From: Devosia limi DSM 17137
GTDB lineage: Bacteria; Pseudomonadota; Alphaproteobacteria; Rhizobiales; Devosiaceae
DNA length: 64,000 bases
Direction of reading: 5' to 3'
Assembly (NCBI RefSeq): GCF_900128975.1
Contig: NZ_FQVC01000001.1
Location: forward strand, 285,486 to 349,485
Shown here: piece after piece, positions 17,304-25,302 of the stretch
Numbering within the stretch: position 1 is the first letter of the stretch
How the letters are laid out: every line of letters starts with the position of its first letter
Translations under genes and position numbers: made by a program
Notes under the pieces: model-generated
What the model saw: the letters and a program-made list of their open reading frames with translations, nothing else
The model's database searches: none
What the model was told of the DNA's origin: nothing

Positions 17304-17759
17304 CTAGATCGTCTCGGGTGGTTCCCATTCCGGCCAGTCGACAGCGTGCTCTTCCCACTCGCCAGGCTCGACATCGGTTTCAAGGAACGTCCGCCCCTTC
17401 ACCGAGACCCCGACATCGATCACGGTCTGCGGATCGCCCGAGACCAGCGGATGCCACCAGGCCAGCCCCTTGCCCTCGGCCAGGCGGCGATAGGCGCAGG
17501 TGGTGGGAATCCATTTTATCTCGGTGACATTTTCCGGCGTCAGCTTGATGCAGTCGGGCACCTTGGCCTTGCGTCCGGGATAATCGGTGCAGCGGCAGCT
17601 ATCGCCATCCAGCAGCTTGCAGCGCACATCCGAGGTGATCAGGATGCCGCTGTCTTCGTCCTCGAGCTTGATCAGGCAGCAGCGGCCGCAACCGTCGCAG
17701 AGCGATTCCCACTCTGTCTCGGACATTTGATCGAGCGTCTTGTCTTCCCAGAAGGCCAT
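17304..17759 (-). CDS. YcgN-type cysteine-cluster protein (UPF0260)
   Basis: A 151-residue protein with LCDGCGRCCLIKLEDEDSG near residues 19-37 and further cysteines at SCRCTDY, PDCIKL and TTCAYR, the arrangement of the UPF0260/YcgN family. The Cys-x2-Cys-x3-Cys-Cys cluster suggests metal or zinc/iron binding; the biochemical role is unknown. It is divergent from the adjacent penicillin-binding protein gene. Confidence 0.93.
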   Translation of the reverse strand: MAFWEDKTLDQMSETEWESLCDGCGRCCLIKLEDEDSGILITSDVRCKLLDGDSCRCTDYPGRKAKVPDCIKLTPENVTEIKWIPTTCAYRRLAEGKGLAWWHPLVSGDPQTVIDVGVSVKGRTFLETDVEPGEWEEHAVDWPEWEPPETI

Positions 17760-17834
17760 CTTAACCCTTGCAATGCTTAATTATAGGGCCGAAATCCCAC
17801 TTGTGCCGGCCCATAGTCGATCATATTCCAGCGA

Positions 17835-20057
17835 GTGAGTTGCGTTGCCGGGGTGAACGGACCAACAGTCCACGAACCAGTGCCGAGGGCGAAGTTGTCG
17901 GATCCGTTCTACACCAAAGAAAAGCGTCGCAAGAAGTCCAGCATGCTGGCTGCCGACGCCTGGCTGGATTCATCGATTTACGAATTCGGCCAGTGGCTCG
18001 GCCGAGGCTATACCCGTTTTCAGGACTTCATGTCCATTTTCCACGTTTCGGGGATAAAGCGGTTCGTCGTCGAAATCTCCTCGGATGCCTTCACCTTCGG
18101 TGCCATCGGCGCCGTGCTGATGACGGCCCTGGCCCTGCCTGCCTTCGATGCCACTGCCTCGGGCGAGTATAACAAGGCGGAAGACTATTCGGTGGCGTTC
18201 CTCGATCGATATGGCAACGAGATCGGCCATCGCGGCATCCGCTCCGATGACAGCGTGCCGCTCGCCGACATGCCCGACTATCTGATCAAGGCCACCCTGG
18301 CGACCGAAGACCGCCGGTTCTACGAGCATTTCGGCATCGATATTGTCGGTACGCTGCGCGCGCTGATGAGCAATGCGCAAGGCGATAGCGGCACGCAGGG
18401 CGGCTCCTCGATCACCCAGCAATTGGCCAAGAACCTGTTCCTGACCCCCGAGCGCAATCTCGAGCGCAAGATCAACGAGGCCTTCCTCGCCATCTGGCTC
18501 GAATGGCACTACAGCAAGGACGAGATCCTCAAGCTGTATTTCGACCGCGCCTATATGGGTGGCGGTGCCAATGGCGTCACCGCAGCCGCGGATTACTATT
18601 TTGGCAAGAAGGTTCAGGACATCAATCTGGCCGAAGCCGCGATGTTATCCGGCCTGTTCAAGGCTCCAACCCGCTATGCCCCCCACAATGACCTGGCCGC
18701 CGCCCGCGGTCGCGCCAATCTGGTGCTTTCCAACATGGTTGCCGCCGGATTTTTGACCGAAGGCCAGGTCACTGCCGCCCGCCGCCACCCCGCCTCGCCC
18801 ATCGATCGCACCGAAGACGTCAATTCCCCCAACTACTTCCTCGATTGGGCGTTTAGCGAAACCAAGAAGATCATCGAGGCGTCAAACCACAGCTCCAACA
18901 ATTTCGTGGTCCGCACCACCATCGACTCGGTCCTGCAGACCTACGCCGAAGACGCCATCGTCTCTGTCGTGCGCGAACAGGGCGAGCGGTACAATGTCGA
19001 TCAGGCCGCCATGGTGGTCACCGACACCAACGGCGCCATTCGCGCCATGGTCGGCGGCACCGATTACGGCAAGAGCCAGTTCAATCGCGCCATCGTCTCC
19101 ACGCGGCAACCCGGATCGGCGTTCAAGCCCTTCGTCTATGCCGAGGCCTTCGAGCAACTCGGCCTCAAACCGTCCGACACCATTTCGGACCGTCCGGTTT
19201 GCATCGGTGATTGGTGCCCGCAGAATTATGGCCGCAATTACAAGGGCCAGGTTTCGCTGGAAAGCGCCTTTGCCCAGTCGATCAATACCGTCCCGGTAAC
19301 GCTGTCGATCAAGACCGGCCGCGACACCATTGCCGACCTCAGCCACCGCATGGGCATCCAGAACGAGTATCCCGTCACCCGCTCGCTGGCTCTGGGGGTG
19401 GCATCGGTGTCCGTGCTGGACATGACCTCATCCTATGCGGTCTTCGCCAGCGGCGGCTACAAGACGCCCGCCTATGGCATTACCCGCGTGACCACGCTCA
19501 CCGGTGAGCGGATATTCGAGGCCGATACCGATATGGCCCGCGAGCGCATCCTGTCCGAAACCACCGTCGCCAATATGAACCACATGATGCGCACCGTGGT
19601 GACCGGCGGCACCGGTAGGCGCGCCGATGTCGTGGGCGTCCCTGCTGTCGGCAAGACCGGCACCACAACATCTTATCGCGATGCGTGGTTCTGCGGCTTT
19701 ACCGGCAATTACGTGGCCGCTGTCTGGTTCGGTAATGACGACTACCGTCCGACCAAGAACCTGACCGGCGGACTTCTGCCCACCATCGCCTGGCAGAAGT
19801 TCATGGCCTATGCCCATACCAATATCGACATCATGCCGGTATTTGGTGTCGATTTCACGCCAGAGCCGGTCATCATCGCCGATGCCGATCCGGCCGCCAT
19901 CCCCGATGTGGCCGACCAGCGCCCGCCGACCTTGACCCCCGAAGCCGCGCGCAAGCTGATCGATGTCGCCGACCGCCTCAAGTCCACCCTGCGCGGTTCC
20001 ACCCCGGTTTCCGATCAGGCCAGCACGGCTACCCCACCTGTAACCACTGGGCTCTGA
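17835..20057 (+). CDS. Class A penicillin-binding protein 1A-type transglycosylase/transpeptidase
   Basis: A 740-residue bifunctional peptidoglycan synthase. A single membrane segment lies near residues 92-110 (AIGAVLMTALALPAF). The GT51 domain has ATEDRRFYEHFGID and GGSSITQQLAKNLFL. The transpeptidase domain has the catalytic SAFK (Ser428, Lys431), SIN (482-484) and KTGTT (from Lys607). The cytoplasmic N-terminus of about 90 residues is longer than usual and basic; ATG at 17943 (MLAADAWLD) is an alternative start. It acts in the periplasm on lipid II. Confidence 0.95.
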   Translation: MSCVAGVNGPTVHEPVPRAKLSDPFYTKEKRRKKSSMLAADAWLDSSIYEFGQWLGRGYTRFQDFMSIFHVSGIKRFVVEISSDAFTFGAIGAVLMTALALPAFDATASGEYNKAEDYSVAFLDRYGNEIGHRGIRSDDSVPLADMPDYLIKATLATEDRRFYEHFGIDIVGTLRALMSNAQGDSGTQGGSSITQQLAKNLFLTPERNLERKINEAFLAIWLEWHYSKDEILKLYFDRAYMGGGANGVTAAADYYFGKKVQDINLAEAAMLSGLFKAPTRYAPHNDLAAARGRANLVLSNMVAAGFLTEGQVTAARRHPASPIDRTEDVNSPNYFLDWAFSETKKIIEASNHSSNNFVVRTTIDSVLQTYAEDAIVSVVREQGERYNVDQAAMVVTDTNGAIRAMVGGTDYGKSQFNRAIVSTRQPGSAFKPFVYAEAFEQLGLKPSDTISDRPVCIGDWCPQNYGRNYKGQVSLESAFAQSINTVPVTLSIKTGRDTIADLSHRMGIQNEYPVTRSLALGVASVSVLDMTSSYAVFASGGYKTPAYGITRVTTLTGERIFEADTDMARERILSETTVANMNHMMRTVVTGGTGRRADVVGVPAVGKTGTTTSYRDAWFCGFTGNYVAAVWFGNDDYRPTKNLTGGLLPTIAWQKFMAYAHTNIDIMPVFGVDFTPEPVIIADADPAAIPDVADQRPPTLTPEAARKLIDVADRLKSTLRGSTPVSDQASTATPPVTTGL

Positions 20058-20187
20058 GCATCCTGGTCCTGGTGGCGAAACCCAATCTCCGCTTTCACCC
20101 TCCGGCCCCCATTGCTATAGCCAAGGGACGGAGTTGCGCTGGGGCCGCTCGTTCATGGCAAAATCGACATAATCGGGCGGGTCATCC

Positions 20188-20763
20188 TTGCGCTTCGTCA
20201 TCCATCTCCTGCTCATGATTGCAGTCGCGCTCGGCGTGGGGTTCGGGCTGAGCTATTATGCGCTGACCGATGGCCGCCTGTTCGGCGCGGCACAGGTCGG
20301 CCCCTGGACCGCCTGGCCCGATGTCGGCTCTGCCGCGCCCAATCCCTATACGCGCGGCCACCTCACCCGCGTCGCCGGCTTGCAGCTGGGCCAGAGCGAA
20401 GGCCTGCAATTTACCGCCTCCACCGATAGCAGCGGGCAGCCGCTCACGCTGGCCTGCACCTATTCGGTCAATGGACAGACACCGCTCGCCACCTTCTGGA
20501 CGCTGGTCGCGCTTGATCCCGATGGGGCTAATCTCGCGCGCCCGGGCGGCGATGCCGCGATGCGCTCGACCAGTCTCGCCCGCCCCAATGATGGTTCGAT
20601 CGCCATCCATGTCGGCACGCGCCTGATGCCGCGAAACTGGCTGGAACTCAGCGGCACCGGCCCGTTCAAGCTGGTGCTGACGCTCTACGATACCACGGCA
20701 TTCTCGGGCTTCAGCACGGCCCGCGAGGCCATGCCGGCCATCGTGCGCGGAGATTGCGCATGA
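20188..20763 (+). CDS. DUF1214 domain protein, membrane-anchored
   Basis: A 191-residue protein starting with TTG (MRFVIHLLLMIAVALGVGFG), a signal-anchor of about 22 residues. The periplasmic part contains NPYTRGHLTRVAGLQLGQSE and ends with RNWLELSGTGPFKLVLTLYD, typical of DUF1214. Its stop overlaps the start of the DUF1254 partner (ATGA). In many bacteria DUF1254 and DUF1214 are fused in one protein; here they are split into two coupled genes in reversed order. Function unknown. Confidence 0.88.
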   Translation: MRFVIHLLLMIAVALGVGFGLSYYALTDGRLFGAAQVGPWTAWPDVGSAAPNPYTRGHLTRVAGLQLGQSEGLQFTASTDSSGQPLTLACTYSVNGQTPLATFWTLVALDPDGANLARPGGDAAMRSTSLARPNDGSIAIHVGTRLMPRNWLELSGTGPFKLVLTLYDTTAFSGFSTAREAMPAIVRGDCA

Positions 20764-21308
20764 TGCGTACCCTGCTCTGGTTGCTGGGCGGCCTCATCCT
20801 TGGCGGCATCATCCATATCGTGGTGATCCTCACCCTGCCGATGCTGGCCGAAGAAACGGCCTGGGACCGCGTTGCCGATCTCGATGCACAGAGCCGCATG
20901 TTCATCCTGCCACCGGTCGAGCCGGGCACGCCCAATCCACTCGGCCTCGATCCGGACCTTGCCTATGGACTGTGCCGCGTCGATCTGGCCGAAGGCCCCG
21001 CCTATGTCAGCGGCGTCATGCCGGACGCCTTTTGGTCGGTGGCATTGTTCAACAGGCAGGGCATCGTCACTTATTCGACCACCAATCGCGACGGCATTGG
21101 GCAGACCCTGGAGATGGGCATTTTCAACGCTGCGCAGACTCGCCTGCTTGCCCAGCAGCAACTTGACATCGCCGAGGGCCTCCTCGTGGTCGAGAGCGCA
21201 TCGGACGAGTTGCTGATCCTCGTCCGCCTCGCCCCGCCCCACCACGCCATGCGCCAGCGCTTCGAGGCGGCCCTGGCTGCCGTCGAATGCGGAACCCGCC
21301 AACCCTAG
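20760..21308 (+). CDS. DUF1254 domain protein, membrane-anchored
   Basis: A 182-residue protein, MMRTLLWLLGGLILGGIIHI with an N-terminal membrane anchor, followed by RMFILPPVEPGTPNPLGLDP and SVALFNRQGIVTYSTTNRDG, features of DUF1254. The start at 20760 overlaps the previous stop by four bases, so coupling with the DUF1214 protein is likely. The pair lies downstream of the penicillin-binding protein on the same strand (130 bp gap), but common transcription is not shown. Confidence 0.88.
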   Translation: MMRTLLWLLGGLILGGIIHIVVILTLPMLAEETAWDRVADLDAQSRMFILPPVEPGTPNPLGLDPDLAYGLCRVDLAEGPAYVSGVMPDAFWSVALFNRQGIVTYSTTNRDGIGQTLEMGIFNAAQTRLLAQQQLDIAEGLLVVESASDELLILVRLAPPHHAMRQRFEAALAAVECGTRQP

Positions 21309-21362
21309 GTGTTCCGGCCCCCCCGCCTTGTAGCAGGCGACCGGTGCGACCCAGTTGGATAT

Positions 21363-22178
21363 CTACTTCTGATCGATGATTTCGGTATCGATGGGCTTGG
21401 TCTGATAGCGGGAGGGAAGCACAATCTCGCCGGCCCAGCCCGGACCACTCTTGCGAGCGCAGAAATCGCGGCTATTCGCCTGCTTCACATAATTGGAAAG
21501 CCGCGACAGCGCGGCGTCCACGGCCAGCGACTGATCATGGGGCGTCTCCACCAGCAAGTGATCGAGTGCATAGTCATAGGACTGGAAACGATAGGTCAGC
21601 GCCCGAGCGAACCAATTGATCCGCATGTCGTTCTCGGTCCGGCGCGCCCGCGCATTGGCCGCGACTGCGGGCTCGATACCACTCAACCCCGCCAGCGCCT
21701 GCGCGCGCTGCCGGTCGATTTCCTCTACGGCGCAAATCGCTGCGAAGGTGGCAGGGATGGTATCGAGATCAGCCGCAATATCGCGTCCCACCCGTGAGTA
21801 GCGAACGGTCGACGATTGAAAATGCGTCTGTTTCAACCAGCCATAATAGCGGTCGATAGCAAATGTCATGTCGGTCGCAGCGGTGATGCGGGTGCGCTGC
21901 AGTTCGACGGCAGAGTTGTAGAACCAGTCCTTGGCGTGGTCGGCCACGAGGAACCGCCATACACGATCATGCATGAGCTTTTCCTGATCGGTCTGGTTGA
22001 AGTTCGAAACCGGCTCGCCGCGCGAGGCAGCCAGTCTGGCGCCCACGGCTGGCATGGCCACGTCATGGGTGAAACTGGGCCGGGCCCGGCCGAAATCGCC
22101 GACTGGCCGTGCGACACAACCAGCCATCACCGCTGCAAGAGCCACGGTGCCGGCGAGAACAGCAAATAACTTACCCAC
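21363..22178 (-). CDS. Uncharacterised lipoprotein
   Basis: A 271-residue protein. With GTG at 22178 the N-terminus is MGKLFAVLAGTVALAAVMAG followed by Cys, a clean lipoprotein signal with lipobox. A longer ATG frame to 22241 would add an arginine-rich stretch before the signal and would overlap the upstream small gene by 71 bases; the GTG start overlaps it by only eight. The mature part is helical, with VWRFLVADHAKDWFYNSAVE and paired Cys. I recognise no family. It converges on the DUF1254 gene. Confidence 0.78.
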   Translation of the reverse strand: MGKLFAVLAGTVALAAVMAGCVARPVGDFGRARPSFTHDVAMPAVGARLAASRGEPVSNFNQTDQEKLMHDRVWRFLVADHAKDWFYNSAVELQRTRITAATDMTFAIDRYYGWLKQTHFQSSTVRYSRVGRDIAADLDTIPATFAAICAVEEIDRQRAQALAGLSGIEPAVAANARARRTENDMRINWFARALTYRFQSYDYALDHLLVETPHDQSLAVDAALSRLSNYVKQANSRDFCARKSGPGWAGEIVLPSRYQTKPIDTEIIDQK

Positions 22179-22389
22179 GCTTGCGCTTTGGCCGCGTCGG
22201 GTCGAGGCGAGTTGTCGGCGTCGGCGGTGTACCGCGTTCATAACGCACCCCGGTAAACATCAATATCTGGGCGGGTCCGGGCGGCTTCGCCACTGCGGCT
22301 ATGGGGTGTCCCCCTCGATCGAATTTGACGAGCTTTCCCAAGCTGGCCTCCAATTCTGTGCGGCTCCCCCATCCCAACGGGGGCAGCAT
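22171..22389 (-). CDS. Small conserved-looking protein upstream of the lipoprotein
   Basis: A 72-residue basic protein. The middle reads AQILMFTGVRYERG, a segment I associate with small uncharacterised Hyphomicrobiales proteins, and the C-terminus is TRPKRKRG. No signal peptide or membrane segment. Its stop lies inside the start region of the lipoprotein gene (GTGGGTAA shared), arguing that both are real and coupled. Function unknown. Confidence 0.7.
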   Translation of the reverse strand: MLPPLGWGSRTELEASLGKLVKFDRGGHPIAAVAKPPGPAQILMFTGVRYERGTPPTPTTRLDPTRPKRKRG

Positions 22390-22509
22390 TCCATAAGCAA
22401 ATCAGTCGGCGCGACGCCCCTCGCGCTTGAGTGCATTAAGAGATCGTCAAGGTTAACAGTCTGCTAACGAATTGCCGGCAAGAGTAGGGGCGCGCCAGAT
22501 TCCGGCGCT

Positions 22510-23673
22510 TTGCGAGTCGACGGTTCCCAAAAAATGCTCGGTTTTCAACCTTACGAGACGTTCAACCTCCTGATCGAGACCGGTGGCGTGGACCGCACGA
22601 ACACCCTGCTGATAGCTGCCTGCGATGCCTATGCGCGGCGCGGCAAGCCAACCAGTCCCGAAATGGAGCAATTCGAGACATTGGCTGCCCGCCTGTTCCC
22701 GGTTGCCGGGGCCCAGGCGCGCGCCAAGGGTGCCGCCCTTCTCGGCCGCGCCGAAACGCTGTCCCCCCTGCTCGAAGGCCTCGTCGTCGCCCATATCGGT
22801 GAAGACCTTATCGGGTTTCTGGAAGCAGCCCCCGAGCTGTCCGAAGCCACCATGCTCGACATTATCGCGCGTTATGACGTCGCCGCCGCCGCCACGCTGG
22901 CGCGGCGCCAGGACCTGACCAACGTGGTTCTCGCCAAGCTGTTCCAGATGAATTCGCGCAAGGTCTATCGCGCGCTAGCCGACAATACCTCGATCGTACC
23001 GCGCGGTGCCTATCTCAGCGCACTCGCTCGGTCGGCACAGATGGATCATATCGTCGCCGAGTCGCTGGCCAAGCGCAGCGATTTCGACGCTGCCCTGCTG
23101 GCCCCGGCCTTTTTCGACCTGTCCGATCAGGATCGGGTCAAGGTCATCCATGCCTTCGCTCATCGCGAAACCCCACTTGCTCCAATCAAGAAGACCATCG
23201 AACAGATCTCGGTCGCCAATCAGGAACTGACCCGCGCGCTGATGAAGCTGTTTTCCGAGAACCGTCGTCCCGAAGTCACCAAGCTGCTCAGTCAGATCAC
23301 CGGCCTTGATGAAGTCCGCTGCGGCCAGATCGCCCATGACGTCACCGGCGCCTCGTTGTTCGTGGTGCTCCGCGCCTTTGGCTGCTCGGCCTATGACGGG
23401 CTCAAGGTGCTGATCCACGCCACCGCCCATGACAATGAGCGCAGCCAGGCCCTTGCCGATTTCGCCACCCTGTTCGGTAATGTCACCGCCGATTCGATGG
23501 CCTACCTGATGAGCGCCTGGCGCGGTGAAGTGAACCTGCTGGAGTTGGCCAAGCCCGAATACCGGCCGTTCATCGAAAACAGCCGTCGCACTCCGCTGCA
23601 AAATACCCACAACCCGATCGTCGAAGAGGCCATTGAAGCCCTCGCCCGCATCGGGATCAAGCGCGCCAGCTAA
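22510..23673 (+). CDS. DUF2336 domain protein
   Basis: A mostly helical cytoplasmic protein of 387 residues with TTG start, or 379 residues from ATG at 22534 (MLGFQPYETFNLLIETGGVD). The repeat-like helices, e.g. LIETGGVDRTNTLLIAACDA and RSAQMDHIVAESLAKRSDFD, fit the DUF2336 family common in alphaproteobacteria. No catalytic motif is seen. It is followed by a long perfect hairpin. Confidence 0.85.
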   Translation: MRVDGSQKMLGFQPYETFNLLIETGGVDRTNTLLIAACDAYARRGKPTSPEMEQFETLAARLFPVAGAQARAKGAALLGRAETLSPLLEGLVVAHIGEDLIGFLEAAPELSEATMLDIIARYDVAAAATLARRQDLTNVVLAKLFQMNSRKVYRALADNTSIVPRGAYLSALARSAQMDHIVAESLAKRSDFDAALLAPAFFDLSDQDRVKVIHAFAHRETPLAPIKKTIEQISVANQELTRALMKLFSENRRPEVTKLLSQITGLDEVRCGQIAHDVTGASLFVVLRAFGCSAYDGLKVLIHATAHDNERSQALADFATLFGNVTADSMAYLMSAWRGEVNLLELAKPEYRPFIENSRRTPLQNTHNPIVEEAIEALARIGIKRAS

Positions 23674-23683
23674 GGCTGGAGGC

Positions 23684-23734
23684 CCTGCCCCTTGTCGTCG
23701 CGCCTCGCCTCGAGGCGCGACGACAAGGGGCAGG
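23684..23734. terminator. Perfect 24-bp hairpin downstream of the DUF2336 gene
   Basis: Arms 23684-23707 and 23711-23734 are exact complements (left arm begins CCTGCCCCTTGTCGTCGCGC) around a three-base loop. It lies 10 bp after the stop codon. There is no T-run, so it may be a bidirectional or processing hairpin rather than a classical terminator. It abuts GGGCAGCGCG, the end of a family C right arm, so it may be a mutated repeat. Confidence 0.65.
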
Positions 23735-23800
23735 TCTGCGGGCAGCGCGTGAGTAGCATGGTTATCGGGTGGACCTCAGCAACAGGGCGAACAACGGCCC

Positions 23801-24139
23801 CTAGGCGACAACCTCAATCCCCGGATCATCGCCACGCAGATCGAGGCTGATCACCCAGAGATCGGGGTCAAACTCGACTTCCCGGACAATGCGGTCGCGC
23901 ACCATGGCCGGTTCGACATGGCTGAAGCGCCGCTGAAACACCAGATTGGCTGATTCCTCGTTGCGGCTGACCATGGGCGCTGGAGTGAACAACGACACGG
24001 TGCCATCAAGGTGGTCGATTTCGACATAGACCTGACCGGCAACCGGATCGCCCCGGCGCGAGACGACGCACATATTGCCCAGGTCATTGTGCCGCCGCAC
24101 GAAGACGCCGCACCAGATATCGGAGCGGAGGCGAGTCAC
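23801..24139 (-). CDS. DUF1491 family protein
   Basis: A 112-residue protein starting with GTG (MTRLRSDIWCGVFVRRHNDL), containing GDPVAGQVYVEIDHLDGTVS and ending near DLWVISLDLRGDDPGIEVV. These are the features of DUF1491, small proteins of alphaproteobacteria. The start shares one base with the stop of the peptidoglycan-binding gene (TAGTG), so it is the last gene of a three-gene unit. Function unknown. Confidence 0.9.
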   Translation of the reverse strand: MTRLRSDIWCGVFVRRHNDLGNMCVVSRRGDPVAGQVYVEIDHLDGTVSLFTPAPMVSRNEESANLVFQRRFSHVEPAMVRDRIVREVEFDPDLWVISLDLRGDDPGIEVVA

Positions 24140-25302
24140 TAGATATCGGCGCCGGCAGCGCGCAACAGGCCCGGCAGTTCAGGGGTAACCTGACCGGTCA
24201 TCTGGTAATTGTGGAACACTTCAAACGAGCGAATGGCCTTTGCCGTGGCTTCCCCGGTCTTGCCGTCAATGGGGGCATGGAAGAAGCCCAGGCTCGCCAG
24301 CCCGCGCTGCACCTGCGACACCAACTGGGTGTCATTGGCCGGCCTGACAGTGGCCGCGCGCACCTGATCAGGCACGATCGTCGCTGCTTCACGCTTGGGA
24401 ACAATGGTTTCGAGCGATGCCACCTGCTGCACCGGCGCTGGCATCGGTTGGACATTGGTCGCCATCACCGGCATGGCTGGCACTGGCTTGATAGCCGGAG
24501 GGGGCGGCGTCGCGCGTCCGCCATCGACGGCTGCAACGATTGAATCGATCGTCTGGGCAGCCGCGTTGCCGACGGTATCAATCACGTTCTCGGCCGGGCT
24601 GATCGCCGGCAGGCGCGCGACGACCCGATCAGGAGCCCGCGCCGGGGCAGCGGCGGGCCGAGGCGCGGGAGCCGGTTGCGGCGTCGCGGCGGCCGCCTGT
24701 ACCACCACGGGAAGCATGCCGGTCGCATCGGCTCGCAGAATGGCGTCGATGACCTCGCGGCTGACTGCGCCCATGGGCGTCATGCCATTGCGTTCCTCAA
24801 AGGCGCGGATCGCCTGCGCCGTCATCGGCCCGTAATAGCCGTCGACGGTGCCGCTGAAGAGCCCCATCTCTGTCAGCTTCTTTTGCACTGCGAACACGTC
24901 TTTGTTGCCCACCGGCTTGCTGGGGACCGCTGCCGGCTTGACGCTGCCGGTGGTTTCGCTGGTGACCATCTGGGTGACGGCGGTCTGCTGCATCGGCACC
25001 GGGGCCGGCAACACCAATTGCTGCGGCGCCGCGAGCGTTGCCGCTTCGGGCACCAATGGCGAAGGCGCGAACATCGGCGCGGGGTGGCGCGCGGTTTGAA
25101 AGTATAGCGCATTACTGCCGGCCAAGGCCGTCAGCGTCACCATGGCGAGCAGGCCGGTCGAGGCGAGCGGGGCGCGCATGTAGTGCGTCAAGGTCCAGAT
25201 GCCAAAGCGACCCAACGAGGTCGCAACGGCGCTACCTGCCAACAGAGGCAGCCGCGTGAAGGTTGTGGCCGTCATTGCGCTTTTCTTTTTTCGTCGTGCC
25301 AT
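24139..25302 (-). CDS. Membrane-anchored protein with two peptidoglycan-binding domains
   Basis: A 387-residue protein: a basic N-terminus, a membrane segment at about residues 48-68 (TGLLAMVTLTALAGSNALYF), then a PG_binding_1 domain (KKLTEMGLFSGTVDGYYGPM, AIRAFEERNGM), a long Pro/Ala-rich linker, and a second PG_binding_1 domain (VQRGLASLGFFHAPIDGKTG, AIRSFEVFHNY). It is likely anchored in the inner membrane and reaches the wall. It overlaps the sensor-kinase gene by 31 bases, suggesting a link between envelope sensing and signalling. Confidence 0.88.
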   Translation of the reverse strand: MARRKKKSAMTATTFTRLPLLAGSAVATSLGRFGIWTLTHYMRAPLASTGLLAMVTLTALAGSNALYFQTARHPAPMFAPSPLVPEAATLAAPQQLVLPAPVPMQQTAVTQMVTSETTGSVKPAAVPSKPVGNKDVFAVQKKLTEMGLFSGTVDGYYGPMTAQAIRAFEERNGMTPMGAVSREVIDAILRADATGMLPVVVQAAAATPQPAPAPRPAAAPARAPDRVVARLPAISPAENVIDTVGNAAAQTIDSIVAAVDGGRATPPPPAIKPVPAMPVMATNVQPMPAPVQQVASLETIVPKREAATIVPDQVRAATVRPANDTQLVSQVQRGLASLGFFHAPIDGKTGEATAKAIRSFEVFHNYQMTGQVTPELPGLLRAAGADI

